A stretch of DNA of 64,000 nt from Candidatus Bathyarchaeota archaeon (GTDB taxonomy: Archaea; Thermoproteota; Bathyarchaeia; Bathyarchaeales; Bathycorpusculaceae). Within the stretch, counting starts at the first letter, position 1; each line of letters opens with the position of its first letter. The DNA is taken from contig PLTA01000054.1 of NCBI GenBank assembly GCA_003164295.1, positions 1 through 64,000 on the forward strand. Direction: 5' to 3'. The notes beneath the pieces were generated by a model that saw only the letters and a program-made list of their open reading frames with translations, ran no database searches and was not told where the DNA came from. Positions 1-8,804 of the stretch are shown here, one piece after another. A program made the translations under genes and the position numbers.

Positions 1-317
1 AACTGGAGATTGTTGATTCTGAGCTGGGGCAGATTGATGGCAAAAAATCGGTTAATGATAATGGTAGTGTTGGGTTTACTTGGGATGCTGAGAAGGGTAA
101 GGCGTATTTGAAAGACATTGTAATTGGCGAGGTTGCTAGCGGCATTATTTGTGAGTTGCTTCGTAAGCTTGATAGGGAAAATAAGTATCCGCCTGGTTTG
201 GTAAAGTTGGGGGTGCGTTTTTTGGATCAAGATGAGGCTGGGAAAGAACTTACAGAAAAGAAACAGCAAGCTGCCATATTGAAGGCTGCAAATCAGGATC
301 TTTTAGATAAAAATTAA
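1..317 (+). CDS. Unknown protein, 5' end cut by window edge
   Basis: The reading frame is open from the left edge to a TAA at 317, giving about 104 visible residues; the true start lies outside the window. The visible part is mixed alpha/beta and charged, with an isoleucine/valine-rich stretch followed by a Lys/Glu-rich helical tail ending LLDKN. I recognise no family. A GCCAG/CTGGC inverted repeat follows at about 330-350, and the membrane protein at 432 is next on the same strand. The G/T-rich third codon positions differ from the A/C-rich ones of the gene at 432, so the two may have different histories. Confidence 0.6.
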   Translation, partial: LEIVDSELGQIDGKKSVNDNGSVGFTWDAEKGKAYLKDIVIGEVASGIICELLRKLDRENKYPPGLVKLGVRFLDQDEAGKELTEKKQQAAILKAANQDLLDKN

Positions 318-431
318 TTTTTTTGTTTTGCCAGGTTGAAAGCACTGGCCCGCAAAAGTGTTGTGGCCTGGAGAAGCGGGCGAATTGAGTTTTTCATTAG
401 TAACTTGTGTTACCGGAGGTGAATGTAAAAA

Positions 432-818
432 ATGGATATCTCGCCATATTACGGAATACTCTTTGCCCTAGCCGCCGCTATCTTCACCGCGCTACTCTCA
501 TGGAAATTAAGCGGAGAAGTATTTAGCGAAACCAAATTCCTACGATTAGTCCTTGCATCTTTTGCTTTAGCATTAGGATTCAACATCTCAGGCACACCAC
601 TCGCAAACGTCGCAGTCAACCCATTCGCATCAGCTCTAGCCGGACTACTCTTCAGCAAAGGACTCAACTACATAAAAGAAATCCCAACCCAACAACTAAC
701 CCAAATAAACGGAATCGTTACAGAAGCAGCAAAACAGATACCGGTCTCGGATACAACGCCCGTTCCAGCACCTTCAACCCCACCAGCTTCAGTTCCTTCA
801 GCTGCTTCAACAGTCTAA
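432..818 (+). CDS. Small membrane protein, holin-like architecture
   Basis: A 128-residue protein with three probable membrane segments (about residues 5-25, 37-55 and 62-80), followed by a soluble tail whose last 25 residues are rich in Pro, Ser and Thr. A strong ribosome binding site (GGAGGTGA, 415-422) precedes the ATG, and a small GTAAC/GTTAC hairpin lies just upstream at 400-413. Size and layout resemble phage holins or small stress membrane proteins, but no signature decides this. The neighbour at 1-317 is on the same strand and could belong to the same unit. Function unknown. Confidence 0.6.
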   Translation: MDISPYYGILFALAAAIFTALLSWKLSGEVFSETKFLRLVLASFALALGFNISGTPLANVAVNPFASALAGLLFSKGLNYIKEIPTQQLTQINGIVTEAAKQIPVSDTTPVPAPSTPPASVPSAASTV

Positions 819-1488
819 AATCAAATTTCCATTTTCTTTCTTTTTCTTTTTTAGGCAATTAACCTATTATTTTTGCGAAAGCTATTTACAAAAACGCCCC
901 AAGCTTAGAATGTGTTATCGTACTCTTTGGAATGTTTTTCTATACAAAGCGCGACCTCTATTGAGAAAAGCCTTATTTTTTTATTAAATCATCAATATGG
1001 GCAATTATAGAGCTTATCCAATGTTAAATGTGACAACAATCCAGAGACAATTAAAGTTACGCTTCTATTAAGAAGCGGAGAAACGCAAGGAAGCAAGCAA
1101 CTTCCATTAAATTTCCTCTTTAAACAGTTTTGTTTTTCGCTAACACTCAGAATTTTTTTTGAGTGATGCAATTTAGCTAAGTTCGATTGTAAAATTTGAA
1201 CCCAAAGCTAAAACAATTGCGGAAATTCATATCGAATAAAAGGATAATCAAAAAGTAGATGTGGAAATGAAAACAGAAAAAAGCAAAAACCGATTATTCA
1301 AAGCGTTATAAGAACATCGATGATATTGCTTCTATGTAGCTTAATAATTAAAATGCTAATACACCAAGTCCGAGAACTTTTTTGTGGTTTATCGGTTTTA
1401 TCTGTGGAATCCTCTTCTGCTTTAATATTATTAGTAGGTTTTCTTTACGGGACTAAACCCTCAAACATGAAAAGAAATCGGCTACTTT
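819..1488. other. Intergenic region, no supported gene
   Basis: About 670 bases of A+T-rich sequence. T-runs just after 818 (about 825-852) could terminate the gene at 432. A 64-codon frame at 1320-1514 looks like chance: its composition is unusual and it runs into the convergent gene at 1489. I see no tRNA or repeat here. Confidence 0.5.
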
Positions 1489-2013
1489 TCAATAAATTGG
1501 CTCATGTTTCTTGAAGTAAACCACCAAACCAGCAGCCGCTATTACAATTATCAAGAATGGAGTTGTAAGAAGTGGAAACTCTGGAACTGTTAGAGTTAGT
1601 GAAGAAGTGTTTACAAGGAATGTATTTGGCAAACATGAGAGGATGGCTCCTTGAGTATCGTTGGCATACGCTTTCATTGTGTGGTAGCCGTTCGTAAGGT
1701 TATCTAAACTCCCGTATCCATATATATTGGTTGTTTCTCGATACCTGGTTACATTTAAATGTACGTTGGGACCGTCATCTATGGTATAGTATATGTCAAC
1801 AAATCGTTCTCCTGTTTCCCAAGGTAAAACAACAATTTTTACGGGAATGCTTGTTGTGTTGTAAACCGCTTCTGGTTGCGGAGAATCTATTTCTATCGAG
1901 GGGTTACAAAAAGGGTATTGTGCTTCCACAATACTAAATTGAACCAAAGGCGCCATTAGAAAAAATAGAAGGAGAACAACAGTTACTATAACTGCTTCTC
2001 TAATAGTTACCAA
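1489..2013 (-). CDS. Exported protein with VPEF C-terminal membrane anchor
   Basis: A 174-residue protein. An N-terminal hydrophobic segment (residues 8-27) acts as signal peptide or anchor. The middle resembles an Ig/PKD-like extracellular domain (SPQPEAVYNTTSIPVKI, then YYTIDDGP), a pattern common in archaeal surface proteins. The C terminus has VPEFP, a membrane helix and a short basic tail (FKKHEPIY). That tripartite tail matches the general form of archaeosortase-processed surface proteins (PEF-CTERM type). It is on the strand opposite to the propeller gene at 2549, which has a similar tail. Exact role unknown. Confidence 0.75.
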   Translation of the reverse strand: MVTIREAVIVTVVLLLFFLMAPLVQFSIVEAQYPFCNPSIEIDSPQPEAVYNTTSIPVKIVVLPWETGERFVDIYYTIDDGPNVHLNVTRYRETTNIYGYGSLDNLTNGYHTMKAYANDTQGAILSCLPNTFLVNTSSLTLTVPEFPLLTTPFLIIVIAAAGLVVYFKKHEPIY

Positions 2014-2172
2014 TCCGACACTTATCCTTATACTCTATAATAACGCTATTGACTGTTATAGCCAGTGTTGGTTTCTTTGCAGCTAGTTCGTGGCGTCGCA
2101 TTTAATCTTCATAAATAGATTGTTGACTCGAGAAATAATAGTTTACGAAAAGATGTAATTTGACTATCATAA

Positions 2173-2400
2173 TTATTGCAAAAAGTTGCTCATTCTAAAA
2201 AAAAAATTACTTAATAAATCTTCAAAAATCTGTCTATATTCTCCGAAGCCTTCGAAATAGATGAAGACTTCGGAAGACGAACTTAGTGTAATTGTTACTG
2301 GTAAATCATCGATGCGATCTAGATAATTTTGCAACAATTGGAGAACGAAATTGTAAGTTGGCCCTTTAGGATAGGCTATACTCACTTTAGTTAATTCCAA
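2173..2400 (-). CDS. Small hypothetical protein
   Basis: A 75-residue frame starting with TTG, with a believable mixed composition: a predicted helix around residues 15-30, then two beta strands (PVTITLSSSS, EVFIYFEG) and a C-terminal helix. No family recognised. There is no clear ribosome binding site, and the start is weak. It lies alone between two surface-protein genes. It could be a real small cytoplasmic protein or a chance frame. Confidence 0.35.
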   Translation of the reverse strand: MELTKVSIAYPKGPTYNFVLQLLQNYLDRIDDLPVTITLSSSSEVFIYFEGFGEYRQIFEDLLSNFFFRMSNFLQ

Positions 2401-2548
2401 GAGTGCCTAAACTTTGGCGAAAAAACTAATCGCAGGCATATTGAGCCAAAAAATATGCTAAGGGCTGTATGTTTACTTTTTTTAAGTTATAATCGATAAA
2501 ACTAAATATTTATGCTAACTATATTAATAATTAAGGGAGAGTTGTGAG

Positions 2549-3796
2549 ATGATGGGGATGGAAAAACTGCCATTATCTAAGGTGAAAAGTGTTATACTTA
2601 TTTCAGTTTTACTTGTCCTTTTCTTATCAGCAGTCAGCTTTATTCATGCTAGTGATACAATTTCCAATATATCCGTGGGGACTAGCCCCGAAGGTGCCGT
2701 TTATGATTCCGCCATGGGCGAGATTTTTGTAGCCAATATGGGCTCTAACACGGTTTCTGTCATATCCGATACCAGTTATACTATAGTTGCAAACATTACT
2801 GTAGGGGTTGGGCCTGTTTGTTTGGCTTATGATTCGGCCAAATCTGAAGTTTATGTAACTGATGTTGGATCTAGCATTGTTAATGTAATATCGGATAAAA
2901 GTAATAGTATTGTCACAAACGTGACTGTAGGAACTAATCCCAATGGTATTGCTTACGATTCTAACAAGCGTGAAATATTCGTAGCCAACTGGGGGTCAGA
3001 CGATGTCTCAGTAATTTCTGACAAAACAAACTCGGTCGTTGCAACCATATCCGTTGGGGCAAATCCTGTAGGTGTGGCCTATGATTCTGTTAAAGGCGAA
3101 ATATTTGTAACAAATTCATACTGGACACGTGGAGGAAACGGAACAGTCTCCATTATCTCAGATAAAAATAATCAGGTCATTGAAACTATATCCGTAGGAA
3201 GAAACCCATTTTACCCTGCTTATGGTTCGGATAAAGGTGAAGTTTTAGTACCCAATGAGGGTAACGGCTCGATCTCGGTTATCTCCGACAAAAATAACAC
3301 AGTAATTAGTAATGTGGTCTTGCCAGGGCGAATAGAGAATCCATGGGCTCTAGCTTATGATTCTGCCAAGGGTACAATCTTCTGTACTAGCGGAAATAAT
3401 GACATGGATGGTACAGTTTTCGTTATTTCAGACAGCAGTAAGGATGTCATTGCTAATCTTACCCAACCTCCTGTTCCGACAGGTCTACAAGTTTCTTATT
3501 CTTCTCCTTTCGACATGTATCCCATGTATCTCGACAAACATCCTAGCGATGCTTCCATAACCGAAGGATATGCCGGAGCTGGTCCTCACGGTATAGTCTA
3601 TGATCCTACCAAAGGAACCATATTCATAGTAAATAATAACGCGGGCAACGTTTCCGCCGTGCCTGACGATCAAATACTGCCTTCATCGCCTAGCATAGTT
3701 CCGGAATTCACCCCGGAGACAATTATTTTGATAATAACCATTATATCGCTTATTTTCATTACCCTTGTTCGTTTGAAATCTAAAATAATGAAATAA
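2549..3796 (+). CDS. Surface YVTN-type beta-propeller protein with VPEF anchor
   Basis: A 415-residue exported protein. A signal peptide covers residues 12-34. Then come about seven repeats of roughly 42 residues with the pattern VG-x-NP-x-G-x-AYDS-x-KGEIFV-x-N-x-GS-x-xVSVISD, diagnostic of the YVTN/lactonase-like beta-propeller of archaeal surface-layer proteins. The tail has SIVPEF followed by a membrane helix and LKSKIMK, an archaeosortase-like sorting signal. The start is set by a GGGAGAG ribosome site before ATGATG, with a TATA-like AAATATTTATG about 45 bases upstream. A role in surface binding or the cell envelope is likely; the ligand is unknown. It probably forms a single-gene unit. 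Confidence 0.9.
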   Translation: MMGMEKLPLSKVKSVILISVLLVLFLSAVSFIHASDTISNISVGTSPEGAVYDSAMGEIFVANMGSNTVSVISDTSYTIVANITVGVGPVCLAYDSAKSEVYVTDVGSSIVNVISDKSNSIVTNVTVGTNPNGIAYDSNKREIFVANWGSDDVSVISDKTNSVVATISVGANPVGVAYDSVKGEIFVTNSYWTRGGNGTVSIISDKNNQVIETISVGRNPFYPAYGSDKGEVLVPNEGNGSISVISDKNNTVISNVVLPGRIENPWALAYDSAKGTIFCTSGNNDMDGTVFVISDSSKDVIANLTQPPVPTGLQVSYSSPFDMYPMYLDKHPSDASITEGYAGAGPHGIVYDPTKGTIFIVNNNAGNVSAVPDDQILPSSPSIVPEFTPETIILIITIISLIFITLVRLKSKIMK

Positions 3797-4220
3797 ATAG
3801 CACTATGGATTCGCTTCTTCTGAAATGGTTGAATTGTAATTGTTCTTCAGATTAATGAGGTAAATTAAGCGATTTTATTGCTAAAAGTTGATTCTCTGTT
3901 TAAAGGATTTAATGGGGTTAAACAAGAAACTTTTTGGCGGAGTGACTTTTTCTATAAATTAATATTTCATTAAGTTTCAAAAGATTTCAAATGGGTTAAA
4001 ATCCAATATATAATCAGTCTTTATCAAGAAGACAAAATCACATAACCATGTATCTGAGTCTGGTCTTGTCTTTTTTCTAAAAAACGCGAATTTTTTTTTT
4101 AAAAAAGTCAAAGTAAATTCCTATGAAGTTTCCTACTTTATCACATTGATTTATTAACTAACTGGTTTCCATTGTTAATTTTCATTTATTTTTTCATAAA
4201 AAGAGAGAGAATTGTTTTTT
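3797..4220. other. Intergenic region between convergent genes
   Basis: This stretch separates two genes that point towards each other. It contains an AAGACAA/TTGTCTT inverted repeat (4029-4035 and 4066-4072) followed by a T-run, which may act as a terminator for the propeller gene, and further T/A-runs near 4090-4210 that could end the minus-strand operon. I see no coding frame. Confidence 0.45.
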
Positions 4221-5141
4221 TTATTTTACTTTGGCAATTGGATGGAATAGATTTGTTTGTGGCAATTTAGCGGTAGATATCAAGTCGTTGTGTAGAAAGC
4301 CTGTTCCGTATGAGTTGAGGTTTGTCATTGCGAAGGTAATACGTGAGGTATCCCAATATATAGTAACTGCACCATTGGTTATTGTTATGTAGCCAATCCT
4401 TTGCACGGTTACGGAAAGAATATCTGGTTTTCCAAGGCTCCATAAACCTTGCCCACTCGGAATTCCCGAATAACATTCAACTGAACCGATAGGGCTACTT
4501 AAGTAGGCTGTGTTGTCAGTAATGTTGTATTCGAAATTGCCAGTGACGGAACTAAAATTGTAAGCTTTAACGAAATCTGTGACATTTGCGCATAGAACAC
4601 CAAGTTCTGAGCTTGAGAAGGATGGCTTATAATTTGTTCCAATAAAGTAGCAGTAGTGTTCCATCAATTTGTTCGAATCGATCTGGACATTATAAAGTTC
4701 TATTTCAGCGTCACAAGAGGTAAAGCGCGCACCGGGTAATCGTGTACTGTTTAAGACAACTGACGAAGGATAGAGACTGACGGGATACATTGTAGCTCCG
4801 TTTTCCGTTGTGTAAGATGCATTGGAAAGCCCCTTCCCTGCGTAAGCATAGGCTATATTCAAATTAAATTGAGCTTCAGAAGAGTTTGCTTCAATTGGAA
4901 TTACGCCATTTGGAGGATTCACTAAATTTGTAGTTATTGGTTGCACGGAAGTTGCAGTTATTTGTGAGGCAGTTATTTGCTGTGCGGAGGATGTGGCAGA
5001 TGCTATCGATATTGTGATAATCAGTATAACTGCAATAAGTATCAAACTAAGAGCAATACTGAATACAGATTTGGACCGTTTAATAATTCTTAAGGATTGC
5101 CGCTTTTTCTTATGCTGATTATTTCTTATGGTTTTTGTCAT
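4221..5141 (-). CDS. Exported protein, pilin-like N terminus
   Basis: A 306-residue protein. Residues 1-26 are strongly basic (HKKKRQSLRIIKRSK), followed by a 24-residue hydrophobic stretch ending near SIASATSS. This could be a plain signal/anchor or a type IV pilin-like segment. The rest is extracellular, rich in Asn, Thr, Ser and Tyr, with no recognised domain. Paired cysteines occur at SCDAEIELYN and EHYCYF, then VLCAN and VECYSG. It starts 13 bases after the stop of the exported protein gene at 5155, so the two probably form an operon. Function unknown. Confidence 0.7.
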   Translation of the reverse strand: MTKTIRNNQHKKKRQSLRIIKRSKSVFSIALSLILIAVILIITISIASATSSAQQITASQITATSVQPITTNLVNPPNGVIPIEANSSEAQFNLNIAYAYAGKGLSNASYTTENGATMYPVSLYPSSVVLNSTRLPGARFTSCDAEIELYNVQIDSNKLMEHYCYFIGTNYKPSFSSSELGVLCANVTDFVKAYNFSSVTGNFEYNITDNTAYLSSPIGSVECYSGIPSGQGLWSLGKPDILSVTVQRIGYITITNGAVTIYWDTSRITFAMTNLNSYGTGFLHNDLISTAKLPQTNLFHPIAKVK

Positions 5142-5154
5142 AACTAAGGCCTTC

Positions 5155-5844
5155 TTATGGTGCCGAGGAGGGAATTTGAGTTTGGAAGTAGGTGGGTGGG
5201 CCTGAAGATGCAGTTAAAAGAGGATACGCTGGAAACGCTGCCAGAAATACAATATCATTTGAATTATAAGTATTTTGGAAATAACATGTTGAATCGCCGC
5301 TAATGAAAGTTGCGTCATAGGGGAGGGCCCAAAGCTCACTTATGTCAGGACCGGGTACATAAGAACGGATTGTCCATTCGCCATAATTATTTGTTGACCC
5401 AGCGTTTATATTTTGATAGTAATTGTAAACATACGGATAATATGTATTTACAAAGCCGATAGCGTATTCGCAGAAGGCACAATATGGAACATTGTAAAAA
5501 TCATAAGTTGGCATATTGTTACCATTGACATTAATTCCGAGATTTGCATCATAACACCACGAAACTTGGTTATATTCATAACTTCCTAATTGACCTAAAT
5601 AGTCATCATAAACGCCTACCATAGATATTCCTGCGCAACAATCGTCATTATATCCCCAATCAGTGTGATCGCATTGGCAATAATAATCAGGTCCTGGATA
5701 TCCTTCATTCCAAGAAATATCAGTACGAGGACCTAATGGAGGGTCAGGAGTTTGAAAGGCGTGTGCCAAAGGTTGTTCTATAGGCATTAACAGAAATGCT
5801 GCTGCAAAAACTGCAAGTAATATAGGTATAATAATTTTTTTCAT
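5155..5844 (-). CDS. Exported Tyr/Cys-rich protein
   Basis: I place the start at the ATG at 5844, giving about 229 residues beginning MKKIIIPILLAV, a clear signal peptide. The frame stays open upstream to 6009, but that extension runs through a hairpin-rich leader and has a non-protein-like composition. The mature protein is rich in Tyr, Asp, Gly, Pro and Cys. A cysteine-rich early part (YYCQCDHTDW, DDCCAGIS) is followed by WCYDANLG and PYCAFCEYAIGF, suggesting disulfides or metal sites. No family recognised. It lies upstream of and probably co-transcribed with the gene at 4221. Confidence 0.7.
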   Translation of the reverse strand: MKKIIIPILLAVFAAAFLLMPIEQPLAHAFQTPDPPLGPRTDISWNEGYPGPDYYCQCDHTDWGYNDDCCAGISMVGVYDDYLGQLGSYEYNQVSWCYDANLGINVNGNNMPTYDFYNVPYCAFCEYAIGFVNTYYPYVYNYYQNINAGSTNNYGEWTIRSYVPGPDISELWALPYDATFISGDSTCYFQNTYNSNDIVFLAAFPAYPLLTASSGPPTYFQTQIPSSAP

Positions 5845-6255
5845 TCTTGTGTTTTTTTTACTTCTGTTCTCTTTTGCCCTTCCCTTAGGGCTAGGCGGTG
5901 ACACGCCTCCGAGGCAATCAGCCTCAGTTACGTTTTCTTTATCGAGAAAATCTTGTTTAATACTTGTGATTCTTTCGAAAATCGAATAATACACGAACAT
6001 TGACATCATTCTGAAAATTCATTGGTTCATCTGAGATTTTTTTGACTTAAACCTTATACTATCGATTTTTCAACAAAAATAATGCAGAAACTTATGTTTA
6101 TGGGGCTGACAACCAGTCGAATTTACATAAATTCATACTATAATAGCGTTCTGAATAAGATGGTTTTAATTCTCATTAACAAATCCTATAAAACTATACA
6201 GACAACTTCAGTTCAGCAAATCTTTAATTACTTGTAAATAGTTATATGTTTACTG
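5845..6255. other. Divergent promoter region with hairpin leader
   Basis: This region separates the minus-strand exported-protein operon from the plus-strand Tfx-like gene. It holds the three-hairpin element at 5876-5925 (listed separately) and A+T-rich sequence. TATA-like TAGTTATATGTTTAC lies close to the ATG at 6256. Confidence 0.45.
5876..5925 (-). promoter_or_regulatory. Three tandem GC-rich hairpins in 5' leader
   Basis: Read on the minus strand, three short perfect stems follow one another: GAGGC/GCCTC (5925-5911, 5-nt loop), AGGCG/CGCCT (5908-5893, 6-nt loop) and GCCCT/AGGGC (5891-5876, 6-nt loop). They end 31 bases before the ATG at 5844. GCCTCGGAGGC (5915-5905) can also pair the 3' arm of hairpin 1 with the 5' arm of hairpin 2, so two exclusive folds are possible, as in riboswitches. 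The GC content stands out from the A+T-rich surroundings. I cannot match it to a known riboswitch class. Confidence 0.5.
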
Positions 6256-6744
6256 ATGATAATGAGTCCAAGCTGTGCAATATCTTCACCGCTTAGTCAA
6301 AGTCAAAAAACTGTGTGGTCACTTTTTAGCAAAGGCCTCTCAATAATCAAGATAGCCGCTAAGCTCAACACAACACGTCAATACATAAACCAAACTAGGC
6401 TGACAGCGGAAGCCAAACTAACAACCACACTTTTGAATGTAGCCCAAGTAAACGAGCTTCAAATAATCAAACTGTACCCAAAACAAGCGATACTTCTCGG
6501 CTACCACCCAGCACTCAAACGAAAAGCCATAATCACCTATACAACCAGCCACGGACTAAAAGTATGGTACTGGTACGACAACCCAGAAGAAGTAACAGAC
6601 ACAACTTTTCTAAACCAAACAAGACAATACCTCATCGAGATCGCCAAAGAAAGAGGAATAACAGTTGAAAATACGGCTAATCTAAGCCCAGCCAAAATGG
6701 CCAACAATATTTTCACCCAACTTATCCCTGAGTTGAAAACATGA
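6256..6744 (+). CDS. Tfx-like helix-turn-helix regulator
   Basis: A 162-residue cytoplasmic protein. Residues about 12-48 (LSQSQKTVWSLFSKGLSIIK to NTTRQYINQTR) form a LuxR/sigma-like helix-turn-helix of the kind at the N terminus of archaeal Tfx regulators. The rest (PKQAILLGYHPALKRKAIIT, VWYWYDNPEE) is probably a ligand or partner-binding domain. The stop overlaps the start of the small membrane protein at 6741 by four bases, so the two are translationally coupled. A+C-rich codon use resembles that of the recombinase at 14794. The target genes are unknown; the nearby surface genes are obvious candidates. Confidence 0.65.
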   Translation: MIMSPSCAISSPLSQSQKTVWSLFSKGLSIIKIAAKLNTTRQYINQTRLTAEAKLTTTLLNVAQVNELQIIKLYPKQAILLGYHPALKRKAIITYTTSHGLKVWYWYDNPEEVTDTTFLNQTRQYLIEIAKERGITVENTANLSPAKMANNIFTQLIPELKT

Positions 6745-7088
6745 AAGTCAAAAGAAGTTTAGAAAAACGTGTTAATGGTTGGCTACCAAAAGAGCCAAAC
6801 TTTCCTACAAAAAAGATAACAACAAATATCAAAATTAAAAACCAGAGACCAACCTATACCAGAAAAGAACGCTTAGCTGTGGGATTGGTAAGCGGTTTAG
6901 GCGCAATAGGGAGCATATTATTATTGATAGTGATACTAGAGCATTTTCTCACACCATACAACGATCCATCTATGATTACTAAATTAATACTTGGCATATC
7001 CTTCATTGTTGCCGCAACTTCCGTTCTAATCTTAGAACAAATTTCTGAAAAGAGAAAACAAATGCCCTTGATTAATATTATGAATTAA
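6741..7088 (+). CDS. Small two-helix membrane protein coupled to Tfx-like gene
   Basis: A 115-residue protein with a basic 50-residue N-terminal cytoplasmic part, then two membrane helices (about residues 48-68 and 79-100) and a short basic tail. Its ATG overlaps the stop codon of the HTH gene (ATGA at 6741-6744), which implies coupled translation. A DNA-binding protein paired with a membrane protein suggests that the membrane protein sequesters or signals to the regulator. That is inference; no family is recognised. Confidence 0.6.
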   Translation: MKVKRSLEKRVNGWLPKEPNFPTKKITTNIKIKNQRPTYTRKERLAVGLVSGLGAIGSILLLIVILEHFLTPYNDPSMITKLILGISFIVAATSVLILEQISEKRKQMPLINIMN

Positions 7089-7338
7089 TCCGTTTTTTAT
7101 TTAAAAAGCAATTTTCATTGAGACATTCGTTTTTGAATTTATGTTTTATTTTAAAATTGTTTTTGGTGTCTAAATTGCAAATTAGAAAATGAAGCTTAAT
7201 GGTCAATATTCATGTTTTATTCGATTTTCGAATAAACACTAAATCTTAAGAAACTTGACCGTTAAATTCGCTACTTGGAAAGCAATAACTTTCCAACCAT
7301 AAAAAAGTCAAACAAAAACAAACTGTGGAGATTAAAAA

Positions 7339-8694
7339 ATGATAAAAATTTTTCAAAAAAATCATAAACAAAAAATACTGGCAATATGCATTATTATGAT
7401 ATTGTCCGTATCAGTTTCGGCGACTTTTGCAAAGGCATCGTCAATAACTAATTTGTCCTCTTCCTCCGCAACGTATCCAACCACAAATCTCAATTCCTTG
7501 AAACCCTCGGAAAATATCTCTTCTTATTTGGCACAACTGGGATATACCGAGCAGAACATTAGTAGCTTGTCTGGAAATAGTATTACCAAACTGTTGCTGT
7601 CTCAAGGAAATCAATCTATGAATAAAAGCATGCAACAAATCAACCAGGATTTATTCGGCAATTCCACTGGTCCAATTCCTGTTCCTCAAAATCTAAAAAA
7701 TACTAACATGACAAACCTATCATCCTCCAATGACCAAGCAAGCTTAAATTCGCCAAGTCCTGATACTCCAACAAGCGGTCAAGCTTGTCTAATCGTTGCG
7801 ATCACCGATTATCCTTACTTAAGTCCATTGTATTATGACCGCCCAGCGTTTGACGCTATTCTTTATAATGTAAATAATGCAGGATATGATGATGTAAAAG
7901 CTCTTACTAACAGTTCGGCTACACACACAAATATCTGGGAATGGGTAACATGGATGTGCGCATCATACCAGTATGTCGATGTTTACTTTATCGGTCATGG
8001 ATGCAATAATGATGGATGGGGCGATTGTGGTTACGTAAGCTACGATGCTGTGGATTCACAAGGGCTAGTAATCCCGAGCCTAGAATATTATCCGTCAGAA
8101 ATGATAAGTTACAATGTTCATCCTTATGATTATTCGGAATTACGGCTCGGGGTAGGCGCTTTTTGCTACGGCGGGACTTTTAATTATGATTTCGTATACC
8201 AAGGCGCAAATTATCCTCCACCACCATGCGATCGAGTTTGGATTGGACCGTCAGGCACCTCAAATGACCAATACGTTGAATACTTCTTAGCATATTGGGG
8301 ATACTATTGGTATCCAGAGCATTACGATTCTACAAATGCGTGTAACGATGCCGTTAATGCAGCATCACCTTACATTGGGAGTGGAGAAACGGCATTTAGC
8401 AACTATTATGGTTTAGCAGCAATCTATTTTCCAGTTCCGCAATATTGCATGTTAGATATAACAACGTTCGGTCCAGAAGGCGATTACCTTTTTGACGCTA
8501 ATATTTACATTGACGGCAATTATGCAGGTGAAGGCACTGTAGATTTTGCAGTTCCGTATGGATGGCACAGTGTGAGTGTGGATAGCGAGGTCTATGATTA
8601 CAACTTATTCACTTATGTCGAAAACCCAACTGGCACAGGCAATTATTTGGCCACTTATGATACCACGTACATTTCAATCAACTATCAGTATTAA
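7339..8694 (+). CDS. Secreted caspase-like (clan CD) peptidase with PEGA-like tail
   Basis: A 451-residue exported protein. A signal peptide covers residues 10-33, followed by a low-complexity Ser/Asn linker to about 150. Then comes a caspase/gingipain-type fold: LIVAITDYPY (first strand), VDVYFIGHG with His220 and LGVGAFCYGG with Cys276. A hydrophobic strand before HG, and another before a Cys, are the clan CD catalytic signature; the 56-residue spacing suits the fold. Residues about 378-451 resemble a PEGA domain (NIYIDGNYAGEGTVDF, VPYGWHSVSVD), often used for surface attachment. ATG follows a GGAGA site. Substrate unknown; a catalytically dead homologue cannot be excluded. Confidence 0.7.
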   Translation: MIKIFQKNHKQKILAICIIMILSVSVSATFAKASSITNLSSSSATYPTTNLNSLKPSENISSYLAQLGYTEQNISSLSGNSITKLLLSQGNQSMNKSMQQINQDLFGNSTGPIPVPQNLKNTNMTNLSSSNDQASLNSPSPDTPTSGQACLIVAITDYPYLSPLYYDRPAFDAILYNVNNAGYDDVKALTNSSATHTNIWEWVTWMCASYQYVDVYFIGHGCNNDGWGDCGYVSYDAVDSQGLVIPSLEYYPSEMISYNVHPYDYSELRLGVGAFCYGGTFNYDFVYQGANYPPPPCDRVWIGPSGTSNDQYVEYFLAYWGYYWYPEHYDSTNACNDAVNAASPYIGSGETAFSNYYGLAAIYFPVPQYCMLDITTFGPEGDYLFDANIYIDGNYAGEGTVDFAVPYGWHSVSVDSEVYDYNLFTYVENPTGTGNYLATYDTTYISINYQY

Positions 8695-8804
8695 GTTAAG
8701 TTAAAATTTCCTTTTCTTTTTTTCTGTTCAGTTCATTTTTCAGTCGATTTTTAATCAATAAAAGAGTTTAATCTTAATCCAATTAGTTAAAATTAAGCCA
8801 TATT

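Noticed and set aside
1320..1514. 64-codon plus-strand frame
   Set aside because: No ribosome site, odd composition, and its end overlaps the convergent gene at 1489.
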